From positions 124,001 through 188,000 of the forward strand of contig CAVONV010000002.1 of assembly GCA_963697355.1 (NCBI GenBank): DNA of 64,000 bases, given 5' to 3'. Position numbers and translations under genes: made by a program. Position 1 is the stretch's first letter. Each line of letters begins with the position of its first letter. Source of the DNA: CAVONV01 sp963697355 (GTDB lineage: Bacteria; Acidobacteriota; Vicinamibacteria; Marinacidobacterales; DATDRI01). Under the pieces are notes generated by a model. That model searched no databases. It saw nothing but the letters and a program-made list of their open reading frames with translations, and was not told the origin of the DNA. Shown here one piece after another: positions 1-8,729 of the stretch.

Positions 1-260
1 AAACCGACTCGCTGGGTGCCCATGAAGTCGACGGCACCGGTGAACTCACCGTCGAGGGTGATGGGTTTTGTCACACCGCGTATGGTCAAATCACCGTTGA
101 GCCGCAGTTTCTTGTCGCCAAGATCCTCCACCTTGGTGCTGACAAACTTGATGTCCGGATGACTCTCGGCGTCGAAGAAATCCGGCGAGCGAAGGTGGTC
201 GTCTCGACCGGAGTTGGCTGTGTCGATACTGAGCGCAGGCGGATTCTTGAGTTCTGAGTT
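1..260 (-). pseudogene. YceI-like protein, fragment
   Basis: Read on the minus strand, this frame gives a YceI-type sequence with the family hallmarks SIDTANSGRDDHLRSPDFFD and a following GDLTIRGVTKPITLDGEF. YceI proteins are secreted lipocalin-like barrels that bind isoprenoid-type lipids. Homology begins abruptly: an in-frame stop lies at 261-263 and no start codon or signal peptide precedes the conserved part, so the N-terminal third is missing. The 3' part runs off the window. It sits just downstream of moaA. It is either a 5'-truncated relic or a gene broken by a frameshift that I cannot resolve. The family call is firm; the disrupted status is likely. Confidence 0.7.
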
Positions 261-302
261 CTACTCAGTGGCCCCCCCAAGGGTGAAGAGCGGGCGCCTA
301 AC

Positions 303-1346
303 CTAACCTCCTCTAGTATGCATCTCCCGGTGTGGGTCGAGCCGGAGCTCATCGGCTTTGGCCGAAGCGGAGCGTTCCGAAAGCTCCTCGCGGATCTCCG
401 CGCCGCGATCTTCGCGTTGAGACCAGGCGGCTTGGAGGAGGGACTTGATCTCGTCTCTCGAGGCACCATCACGTAGGGGCTCGCGGAGGTCGATGCCGTC
501 GTGGGCATAGAGACAGAGGTACCATCGACCGTCGGCGGTCAATCGGCTGCGGTCACAAGTGCGACAGAAAGGATCCGTTGTGGAGGAGATGATTCCGAAC
601 ACGACACCATCCGGCAAAGTGTGCCTTCGAGCCGGTGCCCAGCGTTGCTCCTCCAAGGGCTCGGTCGACCCGTAACGCGCTCTGAGCACTTCGAGGATCT
701 CGTCCTTGGAAACCACTTGTTCTATTGACCAGTGCGTAGCACCACCGACGTCCATGTACTCGATGAAACGCACTTCCGCTCCCACGTGTTTTCCGAACTC
801 GATAAGATCCGCGATCTCGTCTTCGTTGAAGCCTCGCAAGACGACGGTGTCGATCTTCAGGTCTTTCAAACCCACTTGGCGTGCTCGGTCGATTCCTTCG
901 AGGACTTTGTCGAGGCTGTCCTTCCGAGTCAGCGCTTTGAAACGGTCAGAGCGCAGTGTGTCCAGACTGACCGTTGCCCGGTGCAAGCCGGCGTCCAGGA
1001 GGCTCTGAGCATGCTCGGCGAGTAAAACACCGTTCGTGGTCAAGGCGAGATCCACAATTCGTGGGTTTTCTGAAATGAGCCGAACCAAGGTCTCAAGATC
1101 GGATCGGAGGAGAGGCTCTCCTCCCGTTAGGCGGACCTTGTTGACACCCAACTCCGCAAATATGTCTACGAGTCGCGCCGTTTCTTCGAACGTGAGAAGG
1201 TCTTTGCGTGGGATCCACACATATTCCTTTTCCGGCATGCAATAGTGGCAGCGAATGTTGCACCGGTCCGTGACGGAGATCCGTAGACTCCGGAGGGGTC
1301 TTTGAAGGGTGTCATAGGTGGTGCTCGCCGGCCTTTGAGATTCCAT
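303..1346 (-). CDS. moaA: GTP 3',8-cyclase MoaA (molybdenum cofactor biosynthesis)
   Basis: This radical SAM enzyme converts GTP to 3',8-cyclo-7,8-dihydro-GTP, the first step of molybdopterin synthesis. The N-terminus has the SAM-cluster motif CNIRCHYCMP followed by the LTGGEPLLR motif. The C-terminus has the second cluster cysteines (DPFCRTCDRSRLTADG, then CLYA). The protein ends in Gly-Gly, as MoaA normally does; that tail is needed for activity in the family. The length of 347 residues is slightly above the usual 320-340, and the extra lies near the C-terminus. No other moa gene is adjacent, so it appears to be a stand-alone unit. Confidence 0.95.
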   Translation of the reverse strand: MESQRPASTTYDTLQRPLRSLRISVTDRCNIRCHYCMPEKEYVWIPRKDLLTFEETARLVDIFAELGVNKVRLTGGEPLLRSDLETLVRLISENPRIVDLALTTNGVLLAEHAQSLLDAGLHRATVSLDTLRSDRFKALTRKDSLDKVLEGIDRARQVGLKDLKIDTVVLRGFNEDEIADLIEFGKHVGAEVRFIEYMDVGGATHWSIEQVVSKDEILEVLRARYGSTEPLEEQRWAPARRHTLPDGVVFGIISSTTDPFCRTCDRSRLTADGRWYLCLYAHDGIDLREPLRDGASRDEIKSLLQAAWSQREDRGAEIREELSERSASAKADELRLDPHREMHTRGG

Positions 1347-1545
1347 GGGAGACTCAGTCTACGCATCCCGGTACCTTGTGATCAAGTGGGTTGGGAATTT
1401 GGGTGGTCCCCCCCGCCGTGGCTCGCGCCATCGCCAAGCTTCGGCCCCCATGACAGCTTGGCGGACAAGGCGGGGAGGACCCGCCAGCGCTGACCCGGTC
1501 TCGGTTGCTCACTCCAAGGTGAATGGATCAGCGAGGCCTACAACT

Positions 1546-2061
1546 TCAATCGGGAATGAGACCCTCGGCGTTGCCTCGATCCCGTTCTAGTTGGCCGACT
1601 TTGTCCCATGCGGGATCGGCCTCAGGGACGAGGATCACATAAAGCATCCCTTCTTGTTGTTGTGCTCCGCTGGTCGCTTCTGTCGGGAGTTGCGCATTAA
1701 CCTGGTCGGGAGAGAGGCTATACATGCCTCCGGCGATTGCGTCGACCGCCAGGCCAATCGGAGCCCCGATGCAAAATAGAATGTTGCCGAACACCCACCC
1801 ACTGGTCTGCCGGGTCAATATGATCTCGTAAGGCTCATAGCCCTCCATGTGAACCACGACGTGGTGATTGTCTTTCCGCCGCAGCTTGGCGGACACGGGA
1901 GTCTTGCCATACATCTTGTTGTCGATGACCACTTCGGCCCCAGGAGGCTGGCTGGCGATCCCGATCCCCTGGCCCGTGCCGCGAAGGATGGTCGCGCAAC
2001 CGCTGAGAGCAGGAGTGAGGAGTAGCAGTGCGCACTTTGCCCTTAGAATTGACGGCCTCAT
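1546..2061 (-). CDS. PEGA-domain lipoprotein
   Basis: A short secreted lipoprotein of 171 residues. A hydrophobic signal ends in the lipobox LSGC (residues 19-22), so the mature protein should be anchored to the envelope by Cys22. Residues about 34-80 form a PEGA-type beta domain (IASQPPGAEVVIDNKMYGKT, then HMEGYEPYEI), a surface-layer-like fold often found next to kinases in this type of genome. A hydrophobic segment follows around residues 90-110 (GNILFCIGAPIGLAVDAIAG). The C-terminal 50 residues are polar and unrecognised. No function beyond envelope association can be assigned. The upstream region is unusually rich in inverted repeats. Confidence 0.8.
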   Translation of the reverse strand: MRPSILRAKCALLLLTPALSGCATILRGTGQGIGIASQPPGAEVVIDNKMYGKTPVSAKLRRKDNHHVVVHMEGYEPYEIILTRQTSGWVFGNILFCIGAPIGLAVDAIAGGMYSLSPDQVNAQLPTEATSGAQQQEGMLYVILVPEADPAWDKVGQLERDRGNAEGLIPD

Positions 2062-2166
2062 TTTCGACCTCCGTCGTTCGTGAAGATGCTACCCGCGGCT
2101 TGATTGCCCCCTCCGACGGGCGCACCTATAACCTTTGCACCGCCTGTGCCAACGCTGACACTTGGG

Positions 2167-2195
2167 CATAAGTGACTATAAAAGAGTTACTTATG
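2167..2195. promoter_or_regulatory. inverted repeat, possible operator
   Basis: CATAAGTGAC and GTTACTTATG flank a 9-base A/T-rich spacer, giving 10-base arms with one mismatch. The site is about 105 bases upstream of the PEGA lipoprotein start. Its spacing and A/T-rich centre fit a dimeric regulator site, but no regulator is identified. Confidence 0.35.
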
Positions 2196-2279
2196 AGATT
2201 GCGGTTCGGCCGAGCGGCGCTCGAAGTGTCCTCTGTTGGTTACACTCCTGTCAACGGGGAGAAGAAGGCAATTAACATA

Positions 2280-2372
2280 GGCGTGCCTGGCGGCACGCCC
2301 AATGACGGAACTCGAGAACTCAAGAATTCACGGAGGCTGGCGTTTCGCTTGGTGGCGCCCGTGCGAAACGCC
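2280..2372. repeat. two adjacent GC-rich hairpins
   Basis: GGCGTGCC/GGCACGCC (2280-2299, 4-base loop) and GGCGTTTCGC/GCGAAACGCC (2339-2372, 14-base loop) are perfect inverted repeats in the noncoding stretch between the PEGA lipoprotein and the amidohydrolase. With the neighbouring elements they make this roughly 470-base gap palindrome-dense. No coding frame is credible here. Confidence 0.5.
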
Positions 2373-2443
2373 CAAACTAGCGGAGGTCATGTCTTCGTCG
2401 CTTCCTCATCGGGGTTGATGTCGACGAATGGTGTCTGATCTGG

Positions 2444-2533
2444 CCCTAATCCGACGAATTGCTGTAGGGGCAAAAAGGGACTTGTCCCTTTTTCCGAATA
2501 CATTCATGTAGGTTTGATGGACTCGGATTAGGG
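2444..2533. repeat. nested palindromic element with terminator-like core
   Basis: Outer arms CCCTAATCCGA (2444-2454) and TCGGATTAGGG (2523-2533) enclose a perfect inner hairpin AAAAAGGGAC-tt-GTCCCTTTTT (2472-2493). The element directly abuts the amidohydrolase stop codon at 2534-2536. The inner hairpin with its T run would work as a terminator on either strand. The GGGAC/GTCCC core also links it to other palindromes in this window. Confidence 0.6.
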
Positions 2534-3850
2534 TTAGTTCGTCGCTCGATTCAACGGTTGGGACGTTTTGTAGATTTCCCCGCCTTTCATCACGAAGCGA
2601 ACGTCTTCGAGCAACGTAATGTCGTCGAGGGGGTTGCCTGCGACCGCAATAACGTCGGCCCATTTGCCCGCTTGCAGTGTTCCCACGTCGTCAGCGATGC
2701 CGATGAGCTCTGCGGAATTTAGCGTCGCCATTTGGATGGCTTCCATGGGTGGGACCTCGAGCTCTTCCACCAGGATCTTGAAGTCCTTGGCGTTCCGTCC
2801 GTGCGGGAAGACGGCGGCGTCCGTTCCGTAGGCGAACTTCACCCCGGCGTGATAAGCCGCACGCAAGCGTGCGCGTTGCTGCTTGGCCATGGCCATGGCC
2901 TTTTCGATGGCAGTAGTCCGGCACGCCGTACTCCGGTCCTTCCTGGATGATGAAATCCAAAGTGTAGAGCGTCGGCACGACGAAAGTTCCGTGCTCTTTC
3001 GCCAGGCGGATACCTTCGTCGTCGATGAGGCTGCCGTGTTCGATGGAAGCGACGCCTGCGCGAATAGCATCGTTCATTCCATTCGGCGAATGGGCGTGGG
3101 CTGCGACCTTGGCCCCGAGCATGCGTGCGGTTTCGACGACCGCTTCGAGCTCTTCGAGGCTGTAAGCCTGCTCGGACAGGGCATCCCCAGCCGACAGCAC
3201 GCCACCCGTGGCGGTGATCTTGATGAAATCGGCGCCGTTCTTAATTTGGGTGCGCACGGCCCGGCGGAGCTCGTCAACTCCGTCGGCGATTTGCGAGTAG
3301 CCGGGGAGGTTCAAATCGGGATTCCAACCGTTGATATCGGCGTGGCCGCCGGTGCGACCCGATTCCCCGGTCGCGGCATAAATGCGGGGCCCGGAACCAC
3401 ACCTTCGTTGATGAGATCGCGAAGAGCCGCATCGTGGTAGTTACCGGCTCCGACATTGCGGATCGTGGTGAATCCGACATCGAGCGTGATCTTTGCATGG
3501 ACCGTGCCGTAAATGGCCTCGTGGGCGATCGTCTCTTTGAGCTTGTGCGTGTCTCCGCCGTCACCCGGCCGACCGCCGATGTGTACGTGGCAATCCATGA
3601 GACCCGGTAGAAGGGTGTAGCCCGTCGAGCTCGATCACCCTTGCTCCCGCAGGGATACGGACATCGGACGCCGTTCCAACGGCCGTGATGCGATCGTTCT
3701 CGAGCACCAATACGGCATCGGTGAGCGGCGCGGCGCCGGTGCCGTCGATGAGACGGTCCGCTTTGATGGCAATGGACTCTCCTGCCGAAACACTCGCCAT
3801 CGCCAGGGAAAAGAAAACGAACGTCCAAATAACGCGATTCCCTTACGCAT
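2534..3850 (-). pseudogene. metal-dependent amidohydrolase (imidazolonepropionase/Xaa-Pro dipeptidase type), frameshifted
   Basis: Fragments in successive frames join into one secreted amidohydrolase of about 435 residues. In order: a signal peptide (VIWTFVFFSLAMASVSA), the N-terminal barrel strand (KADRLIDGTGAAPLTDA), metal-binding MDCHVHIGG, the bridging-lysine region FIKITATGG, AHAHSP, SIEHGS, and AYGTDAAVF with the last aspartate ligand. The C-terminus has the typical GTLQAGKWADVIAVAGNPLD. All expected metal ligands are present. Frame breaks fall near 3845, 3620, 3360 and 2915. Start chosen: ATG at 3848-3850 with GGAG upstream; correcting one base there opens the signal peptide. The intact ligands favour sequence error or very recent inactivation. 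Confidence 0.8.
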
Positions 3851-3978
3851 CGGTTTGCATCTCCTTTTGATACACAGACTCGTAATGTTATGCCTCTTCA
3901 GCGCAGGAGGTATCTCACAAACGACTTCAAGGGAAGAGAGAGCCAAAGATGGGAAACGTGGGAGGATGGTGAAACGGC

Positions 3979-4003
3979 GCCCCGAGGCTACTTGCCTCGG
4001 GGC
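3979..4003 (-). terminator. hairpin downstream of thioredoxin gene
   Basis: Perfect 10-base arms GCCCCGAGGC and GCCTCGGGGC with a 5-base loop lie 22 bases past the thioredoxin stop. There is no clear T run on either side, so termination strength is uncertain. Confidence 0.55.
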
Positions 4004-4025
4004 ACGTTAAACGAATAGAGATCGA

Positions 4026-4361
4026 TCAGGCGGCGGGTAGGATGCTCTTCAGTTTGCTTTCAATCGCACCTTTAGGAACGGCACCGACGACCTGGTCCAC
4101 CACCTCGCCGTTTTGGAAAAACAGTAGGGTCGGGATGGAACGTATGCTGTACTGCCCGGCGATGTTGGATTGCTCATCCACGTTCAGTTTCCCGATCTTT
4201 ACCTTTCCGTCATAGGCTTCGGCGAGCTCTTCGATGGCCGGCGCGATCACGCGGCACGGGCCACACCACTCCGCCCAGAAATCCACCAAAACGGGTGTCG
4301 TAGATTCGAGGACTTCTTTCTTGAAATTCCCGTCGGTAAGTGTCACGTACTTTCCAGCCAT
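4026..4361 (-). CDS. trxA: thioredoxin
   Basis: A classical cytoplasmic thioredoxin of 111 residues, reducing protein disulfides with electrons from thioredoxin reductase. The active site is FWAEWCGPC with the two redox cysteines, and the cis-proline loop is SIRSIPTLLFF. There is no signal peptide or extra domain, and the length is normal for TrxA. The gene appears monocistronic: a stem-loop follows it, and a small inverted repeat lies about 95 bases upstream in a gap of nearly 300 bases. No trxB lies in this window. Confidence 0.95.
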   Translation of the reverse strand: MAGKYVTLTDGNFKKEVLESTTPVLVDFWAEWCGPCRVIAPAIEELAEAYDGKVKIGKLNVDEQSNIAGQYSIRSIPTLLFFQNGEVVDQVVGAVPKGAIESKLKSILPAA

Positions 4362-4455
4362 TGCCCTGATCTCCTTTCAGCTATACCAATCACGGGGCGT
4401 CCCGGATTGGACAGGTCCCGTTGATATTCGTCCGTTAAGCTTTAGATGCATATTT

Positions 4456-4471
4456 TGGAACAAACGTTCCA
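4456..4471. promoter_or_regulatory. short inverted repeat upstream of trxA
   Basis: TGGAAC-aaac-GTTCCA is a perfect 6-base inverted repeat about 95 bases before the trxA start, in the otherwise featureless 4362-4653 gap. It is a possible operator; no regulator is identified. Confidence 0.25.
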
Positions 4472-4653
4472 CAAGAATCAAAAATACCTCAATCGAGGGG
4501 AGATAGCGTCACCTTTGCGATATCTCTTAGTACCATCCGGTTCGGCCTCGCCTTTGACATCACTCGGAGACCCAGCAGACTACAGGTTGTGAACCTTGCC
4601 ATCGGAGGAATCACGTTACTCACATCTCGCAAGACTGCCCCAGTGGAAGCATC

Positions 4654-5928
4654 CTAGGTCGCGGAGTGGCGAAGCGAACGGACGGCCAGAAACCCGAGCA
4701 CGAGCAATGCAACGAACAGCGCGCCCCACAAAATACCAGGGTTCTGTTCAGTCCAGGGTTCCGGGCTTGCGTAGGAGGCATTGACCTCTTCCTCTCCGAT
4801 TTGTCCTGGCACGGCCTGTCCGAACTCGCTTCTCGAAATGGTCCGCTGAAGATCATATTGTGCCGCCTCGGCGCGGCCGTGCCCGTACACGAGCCGGTAG
4901 CTTTGTCCGGGCTCCTGGCGGAAAACCAATTGGTAGGGATTGGCTTGAAGCGTGGGCCGCAGCCCCACCACCGGTGCATCGTTTCGATTCACGATGGTGG
5001 TGCGCCAATATCGGCCCCGGCTTTCATCAAACTCGACTCGCATCGAAGTTCGAAGACCTTCGATTTCGGCTGAGCTCGGCTCGTCTGAGTGGTAGCGGAA
5101 AACGTCGCCCTGTGCGACATCGCTCCACTTTTCTCCATCGGTGCTGGCACTTACTCGAACCGGTCGGTGGAACTCGGGTTGTTCCGCCTCGAATCGGATC
5201 GCGGATACGGGAACGCCTTGCACGCCGCTGTCGACCTGCCACACACTTTCGCCGTTTTCGTCTTCACTGGCGGTAGGCGACTCTGTCAAAATGAGGGGCC
5301 AATCGACGTACTTCCCTCGCTCGACGATCTCTTGGGCCACCCGGCATCGTTCGACCTTGAACTGTTCCTTTCCATTGAGGATGAGCAGGCGGATCCATCG
5401 CGCCCGAGTGTTCGGGTAGGCGATGGTGGATGTACGGACCCGTTCAACCGGGAAGTGGTAGAGCGGAGCGCGCTCGCGGACGATGCGCCAAGTTTCCCGG
5501 TCGTCGCTTACGGCCACCTCGACCCATGAGAAAAAGTTGCTTTGCTCCACTTCCACCTCGAGCCGATTGTGCAACTCATCACGGGTCCCGGTGTCGACGA
5601 TCAAGTAGGTATGACGGCCGGGGACGAAACTGAGCTCGGTGATTTGTCCCGTCAACCAATTCCGCCTTTTCTGCGTCTTTAGCACGAGGCGGATGTACGG
5701 AACTTCTTCGCCCTCGTGATCGACGATGCGTAGGTCGGCCTGCGTTTCTTGCGCGCGGCCAAACACTTCCATAGGGAGCGTCACATGGACCAAACGCGCT
5801 TCGCTCGTGGGTTCGAGATCCAGCGGACGGAAGTACTGCCAGTGATTCCAAGCCTCGGGAAGCGCGTCGGCGAAACCCAGCGAGCCAACGCAGCTCACGA
5901 TCATACCCAAAAGCAAGGACCATCTCAC
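4654..5928 (-). CDS. DUF3999 family exported protein
   Basis: A 424-residue exported protein with a signal peptide (SLLLGMIVSCVGSLGFADA), a long beta-rich periplasmic region and one C-terminal transmembrane segment (ILWGALFVALLVLGFLAVRS). The pattern of an opening strand (PEAWNHWQYFRPL), WVEVAVSDDRETW and ARWIRLLILNG matches DUF3999, whose modules resemble discoidin/carbohydrate-binding folds. Function is unknown. Its ATG overlaps the stop of the preceding DUF2339 gene by four bases, so translation of the pair is probably coupled. These two families are neighbours in many genomes, suggesting a shared envelope role. Confidence 0.8.
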   Translation of the reverse strand: MRWSLLLGMIVSCVGSLGFADALPEAWNHWQYFRPLDLEPTSEARLVHVTLPMEVFGRAQETQADLRIVDHEGEEVPYIRLVLKTQKRRNWLTGQITELSFVPGRHTYLIVDTGTRDELHNRLEVEVEQSNFFSWVEVAVSDDRETWRIVRERAPLYHFPVERVRTSTIAYPNTRARWIRLLILNGKEQFKVERCRVAQEIVERGKYVDWPLILTESPTASEDENGESVWQVDSGVQGVPVSAIRFEAEQPEFHRPVRVSASTDGEKWSDVAQGDVFRYHSDEPSSAEIEGLRTSMRVEFDESRGRYWRTTIVNRNDAPVVGLRPTLQANPYQLVFRQEPGQSYRLVYGHGRAEAAQYDLQRTISRSEFGQAVPGQIGEEEVNASYASPEPWTEQNPGILWGALFVALLVLGFLAVRSLRHSAT

Positions 5929-7706
5929 GGTTCTTCCTCCTTTTCGCTGTGGGTGAAACGGTGTTGGTAGTAGAAGGAGACCACCAGTAACAGTAGGCCC
6001 AGCACCACGAACGAAACGATGCGGTAGGCTTTCTCCAAGGAAGACAGGTCGTAAAGAAAAACCTTACCCACGGCTAAACCCAGAAGCGCAAGGCCCTGCC
6101 ACCGAAGCGGAGGACTGGCTTTGCGAACGCCCATCAAGATCAAAAAGGTCGCATAGATGGTCCACAAAAGGGACAAGCCGAGCTGTTGTGCCAAATTCTT
6201 GTCGAGTGCAACGTCTGAAGGCATGCGTCCGAATAGATCCCATACCTCGAGCGACAAAGCGCCGATGGCAAAGCCGTTCGCAGCGATTCCAAGAAATCCA
6301 AAAACGTTTCGTTCTACACCCTCGAGCTTGTTGACCCGAGATAGCCAGAGGGAATAGGCGAAGCAGGCAACCGCGACGACGAACGCGAAAAATCTCGGGT
6401 TGAGTAGGAATCGATCGGCGGAAATCTCGATAGAAAGCAGCCGTAACATCACCACGACGTAAAGCAAGAGGCCGGCCCAACGGAGCTCGCGAGCGGGAGC
6501 TTTGAAACCGCTCCAGATCAGGATCGCACCCTCCAAAGCCCAAGCCATTGTGATCCACTTACCCTCCAGGCGAATGGGGATGGCCAACGTGACGAAAGTG
6601 AGCGCCAGTCCGGCGAAGACGAGCCTCGCGGTGGAGGCCTTCTTGTCCGGAAGCAGGCCGACCACGGCGAGGTGAACCGATGACAAAACGAGGACGGCAA
6701 AGGTCAAGGTCCAACGGTGTTCGTCGTAGAGCATCTCGCGGAGGGCGAAGAGGTAGCTCGACGCGTTAACGAGAACCAGCAGGATCTGCTCCCAATAAAG
6801 AGACCCCGATCGTCGCGCTCGTATCACGGGAATGGCGGCGAACTCGGCGAAGAAGAGCGTGGCGAAGCTGATGGTAACGGCGAGCTTCTCCGGAGAGTAG
6901 AAGTCGTTCTCCCAGTGCCAGTAATAGGTAAGCGTAGCTAGAAGTGCAGACAAGGCCACGACTCTCCACTGACGCGTCCAAGCGACGAGGAGTAGTCCGC
7001 CGTTCAGCACGGCCAGGTAGGTGAAGAGAACGATCTGTGCATCCTGACCCGTACTAAGGAGGGCAGGAGTCAGAAATCCTCCTGCGAGCGCCAGGACGGC
7101 GATGCGCTGCGAGTCCTGCCCGATCGCTATCGCGATCATCGCCGCAGTGACGAGGATCATGCCGACAAAAGCAACACTGTTTGGAATAAGGCTGTAGAAG
7201 TTCCAGGCGGCATAGAGCGAAAGGTACAAGATGCCGGCACCGAGACCAGCGATGCCCTCCGAGAAGTACTGGTAGCCTCGCTTCAACAACCAGTGGCTGT
7301 AGACGAGCAGACTTGCGCCGGCGAGAAGTCCGATAGCGACACGACCATGGGTGCCGATCCATTCGTTATCGAAGGCGTATTTGAGAAAGAACGCCGTTGC
7401 CATCAGAAGAGCTACGATGCCGATGCGATTGAGCCAGCGACCCGCGATCAGTTCTTCCAAATCGATGCCCGAACGCTTGGCCGTCGGGGCTGTGGCCGAT
7501 GGAGCTACCGGTTTAGCGGTAACGGGATGGAGGGGTGGGCGCAATGGCGGCGAGGACGCGGTAGTCCGCGAGGCGCCAGAGAGCTTGCCCTCCAGTTCGC
7601 GGAGGCGGCGCTCGAAGCCTCCCACCTTCACCAAGGCAATGATAGCCAGGACGAGGGGACTGAAAATAATCCCGGCAATGACCAGAACCAGAGCGACCTC
7701 TCCCAT
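5925..7706 (-). CDS. DUF2339 polytopic membrane protein
   Basis: A large integral membrane protein of 593 residues. It has an N-terminal helix (LVIAGIIFSPLVLAIIALVK), a short coiled-coil (GGFERRLRELEGKLSG), a Pro/Ala-rich linker, and then more than a dozen hydrophobic helices from about residue 85 to the end. The first of these follows the family hallmark LEELIAGRWLNRIGIVALLM. DUF2339 members are uncharacterised inner-membrane proteins. The downstream DUF3999 gene overlaps the stop by four bases, and the two probably act together. No catalytic motif is visible. Confidence 0.85.
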   Translation of the reverse strand: MGEVALVLVIAGIIFSPLVLAIIALVKVGGFERRLRELEGKLSGASRTTASSPPLRPPLHPVTAKPVAPSATAPTAKRSGIDLEELIAGRWLNRIGIVALLMATAFFLKYAFDNEWIGTHGRVAIGLLAGASLLVYSHWLLKRGYQYFSEGIAGLGAGILYLSLYAAWNFYSLIPNSVAFVGMILVTAAMIAIAIGQDSQRIAVLALAGGFLTPALLSTGQDAQIVLFTYLAVLNGGLLLVAWTRQWRVVALSALLATLTYYWHWENDFYSPEKLAVTISFATLFFAEFAAIPVIRARRSGSLYWEQILLVLVNASSYLFALREMLYDEHRWTLTFAVLVLSSVHLAVVGLLPDKKASTARLVFAGLALTFVTLAIPIRLEGKWITMAWALEGAILIWSGFKAPARELRWAGLLLYVVVMLRLLSIEISADRFLLNPRFFAFVVAVACFAYSLWLSRVNKLEGVERNVFGFLGIAANGFAIGALSLEVWDLFGRMPSDVALDKNLAQQLGLSLLWTIYATFLILMGVRKASPPLRWQGLALLGLAVGKVFLYDLSSLEKAYRIVSFVVLGLLLLVVSFYYQHRFTHSEKEEEP

Positions 7707-7766
7707 CTATCAAGAGGATACATTGATGGTGCCGGTCATGGAAGTGTGAACTCCCAAAGACAGCGG

Positions 7767-7817
7767 AAGCGACAGGGACGGTGGGGGCTCAGTATCTTCA
7801 AGCCGCCCCTGTCGCTT
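7767..7817. repeat. long inverted repeat
   Basis: Perfect 11-base arms AAGCGACAGGG (7767-7777) and CCCTGTCGCTT (7807-7817) flank a 29-base loop that can pair further. It lies between the spondin gene end and the DUF2339 start, so it may terminate the spondin transcript or be a dispersed palindrome. Confidence 0.45.
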
Positions 7818-7894
7818 GTGCCGTCGTGCCGGCCATGTGCCGCCTCTTGGCCCTGGGCGAGGACCGGAAAGAAATCGCGTCGGTGCCTTCGACG

Positions 7895-8560
7895 CTATCG
7901 CACGAGACGGACAGTGATCTTGGCAACCGGATTGTGCCAGTTGCGCTCTGAAGGCAGCAAATCTCCAACACCGTGAATGCCCGAGTGAATATAGACATAG
8001 CCCTCTGCGCCATCGGTGGCACGATCGTCGCCACCGCAGGGCGGTCCCGGTACGAAATCACACATCTCGTTGTTGGATTCGCTTCCGGCGTCATATGCCG
8101 GTGATGTGTAAGTCTTCCAGCCGGATCGCGGCAACTTGACACCATTGAGGGCGAAGAAGGCATCGTTGGAGCTAACGAGCATGCCGGCCACGGTCAAGGT
8201 GTCGCGGCCGTAGGCCGCGTTTACTTCGATGGTTCCCGATTGACCCGGCATAATAAAGTCTCCGGTTTTGACATCCTTGACCAGGGGATCGTTCCATAGC
8301 ATCTCGAGCGGGCCGGTCATGCCATCTTCGGCAAGTGCCGCCAGCTCGACGCTGGCCTCGGACCCGAGCTCGAACAACGGCGTCAGCCGTCGGTGATGGG
8401 TGGCAACGATCGGAGGCGAGAACACCTGCCCCTTGGTTAGATTGGTGATGGTCACCTCCATCTCGTAATTGTGGTTGGCGGTCACGTCTTCGGACGTGCC
8501 GGCTGCCGTAATGGCGAGAACCAGGACACTCAAAACAAACAGCACTGATTTACGATTCAT
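7895..8560 (-). CDS. secreted spondin-domain protein
   Basis: A 221-residue exported protein. The signal peptide (SVLFVLSVLVLAITAAGTS) is followed by a single spondin_N-type domain: YEMEVTITNLTKGQVFSPP, VATHHRRLTPLFELG, then LAALAEDG. Spondin_N domains are beta-sandwiches best known from animal matrix proteins; bacterial versions occur as small secreted proteins of unknown role. The C-terminal part contains CDFVPGPPCGG, which may form a disulfide, and HSGIHGVGDLLPSERNWHNP, conserved in bacterial members as I recall. It is flanked by inverted repeats and looks monocistronic. Confidence 0.8.
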   Translation of the reverse strand: MNRKSVLFVLSVLVLAITAAGTSEDVTANHNYEMEVTITNLTKGQVFSPPIVATHHRRLTPLFELGSEASVELAALAEDGMTGPLEMLWNDPLVKDVKTGDFIMPGQSGTIEVNAAYGRDTLTVAGMLVSSNDAFFALNGVKLPRSGWKTYTSPAYDAGSESNNEMCDFVPGPPCGGDDRATDGAEGYVYIHSGIHGVGDLLPSERNWHNPVAKITVRLVR

Positions 8561-8683
8561 GTTGGACCTCCTTTTGTTTGATCGAACGTTACCTGTTGTT
8601 GTAGTCCAACCAAGTCACGCTATCCTCACGAAAGATTCACAATTTGATAACGGAACGAAAAAGGAAGGGACCCACCAAGCTGA

Positions 8684-8699
8684 CCCCGGGAAAACGGGG
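8684..8699. terminator. weak hairpin after histidine kinase gene
   Basis: CCCCG-ggaaaa-CGGGG lies about 30 bases past the histidine kinase stop. The stem is short and there is no T tract, so this is a weak candidate. Confidence 0.3.
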
Positions 8700-8729
8700 C
8701 ATGGAAATAGAAGATGTCGTTGGTGTTTC

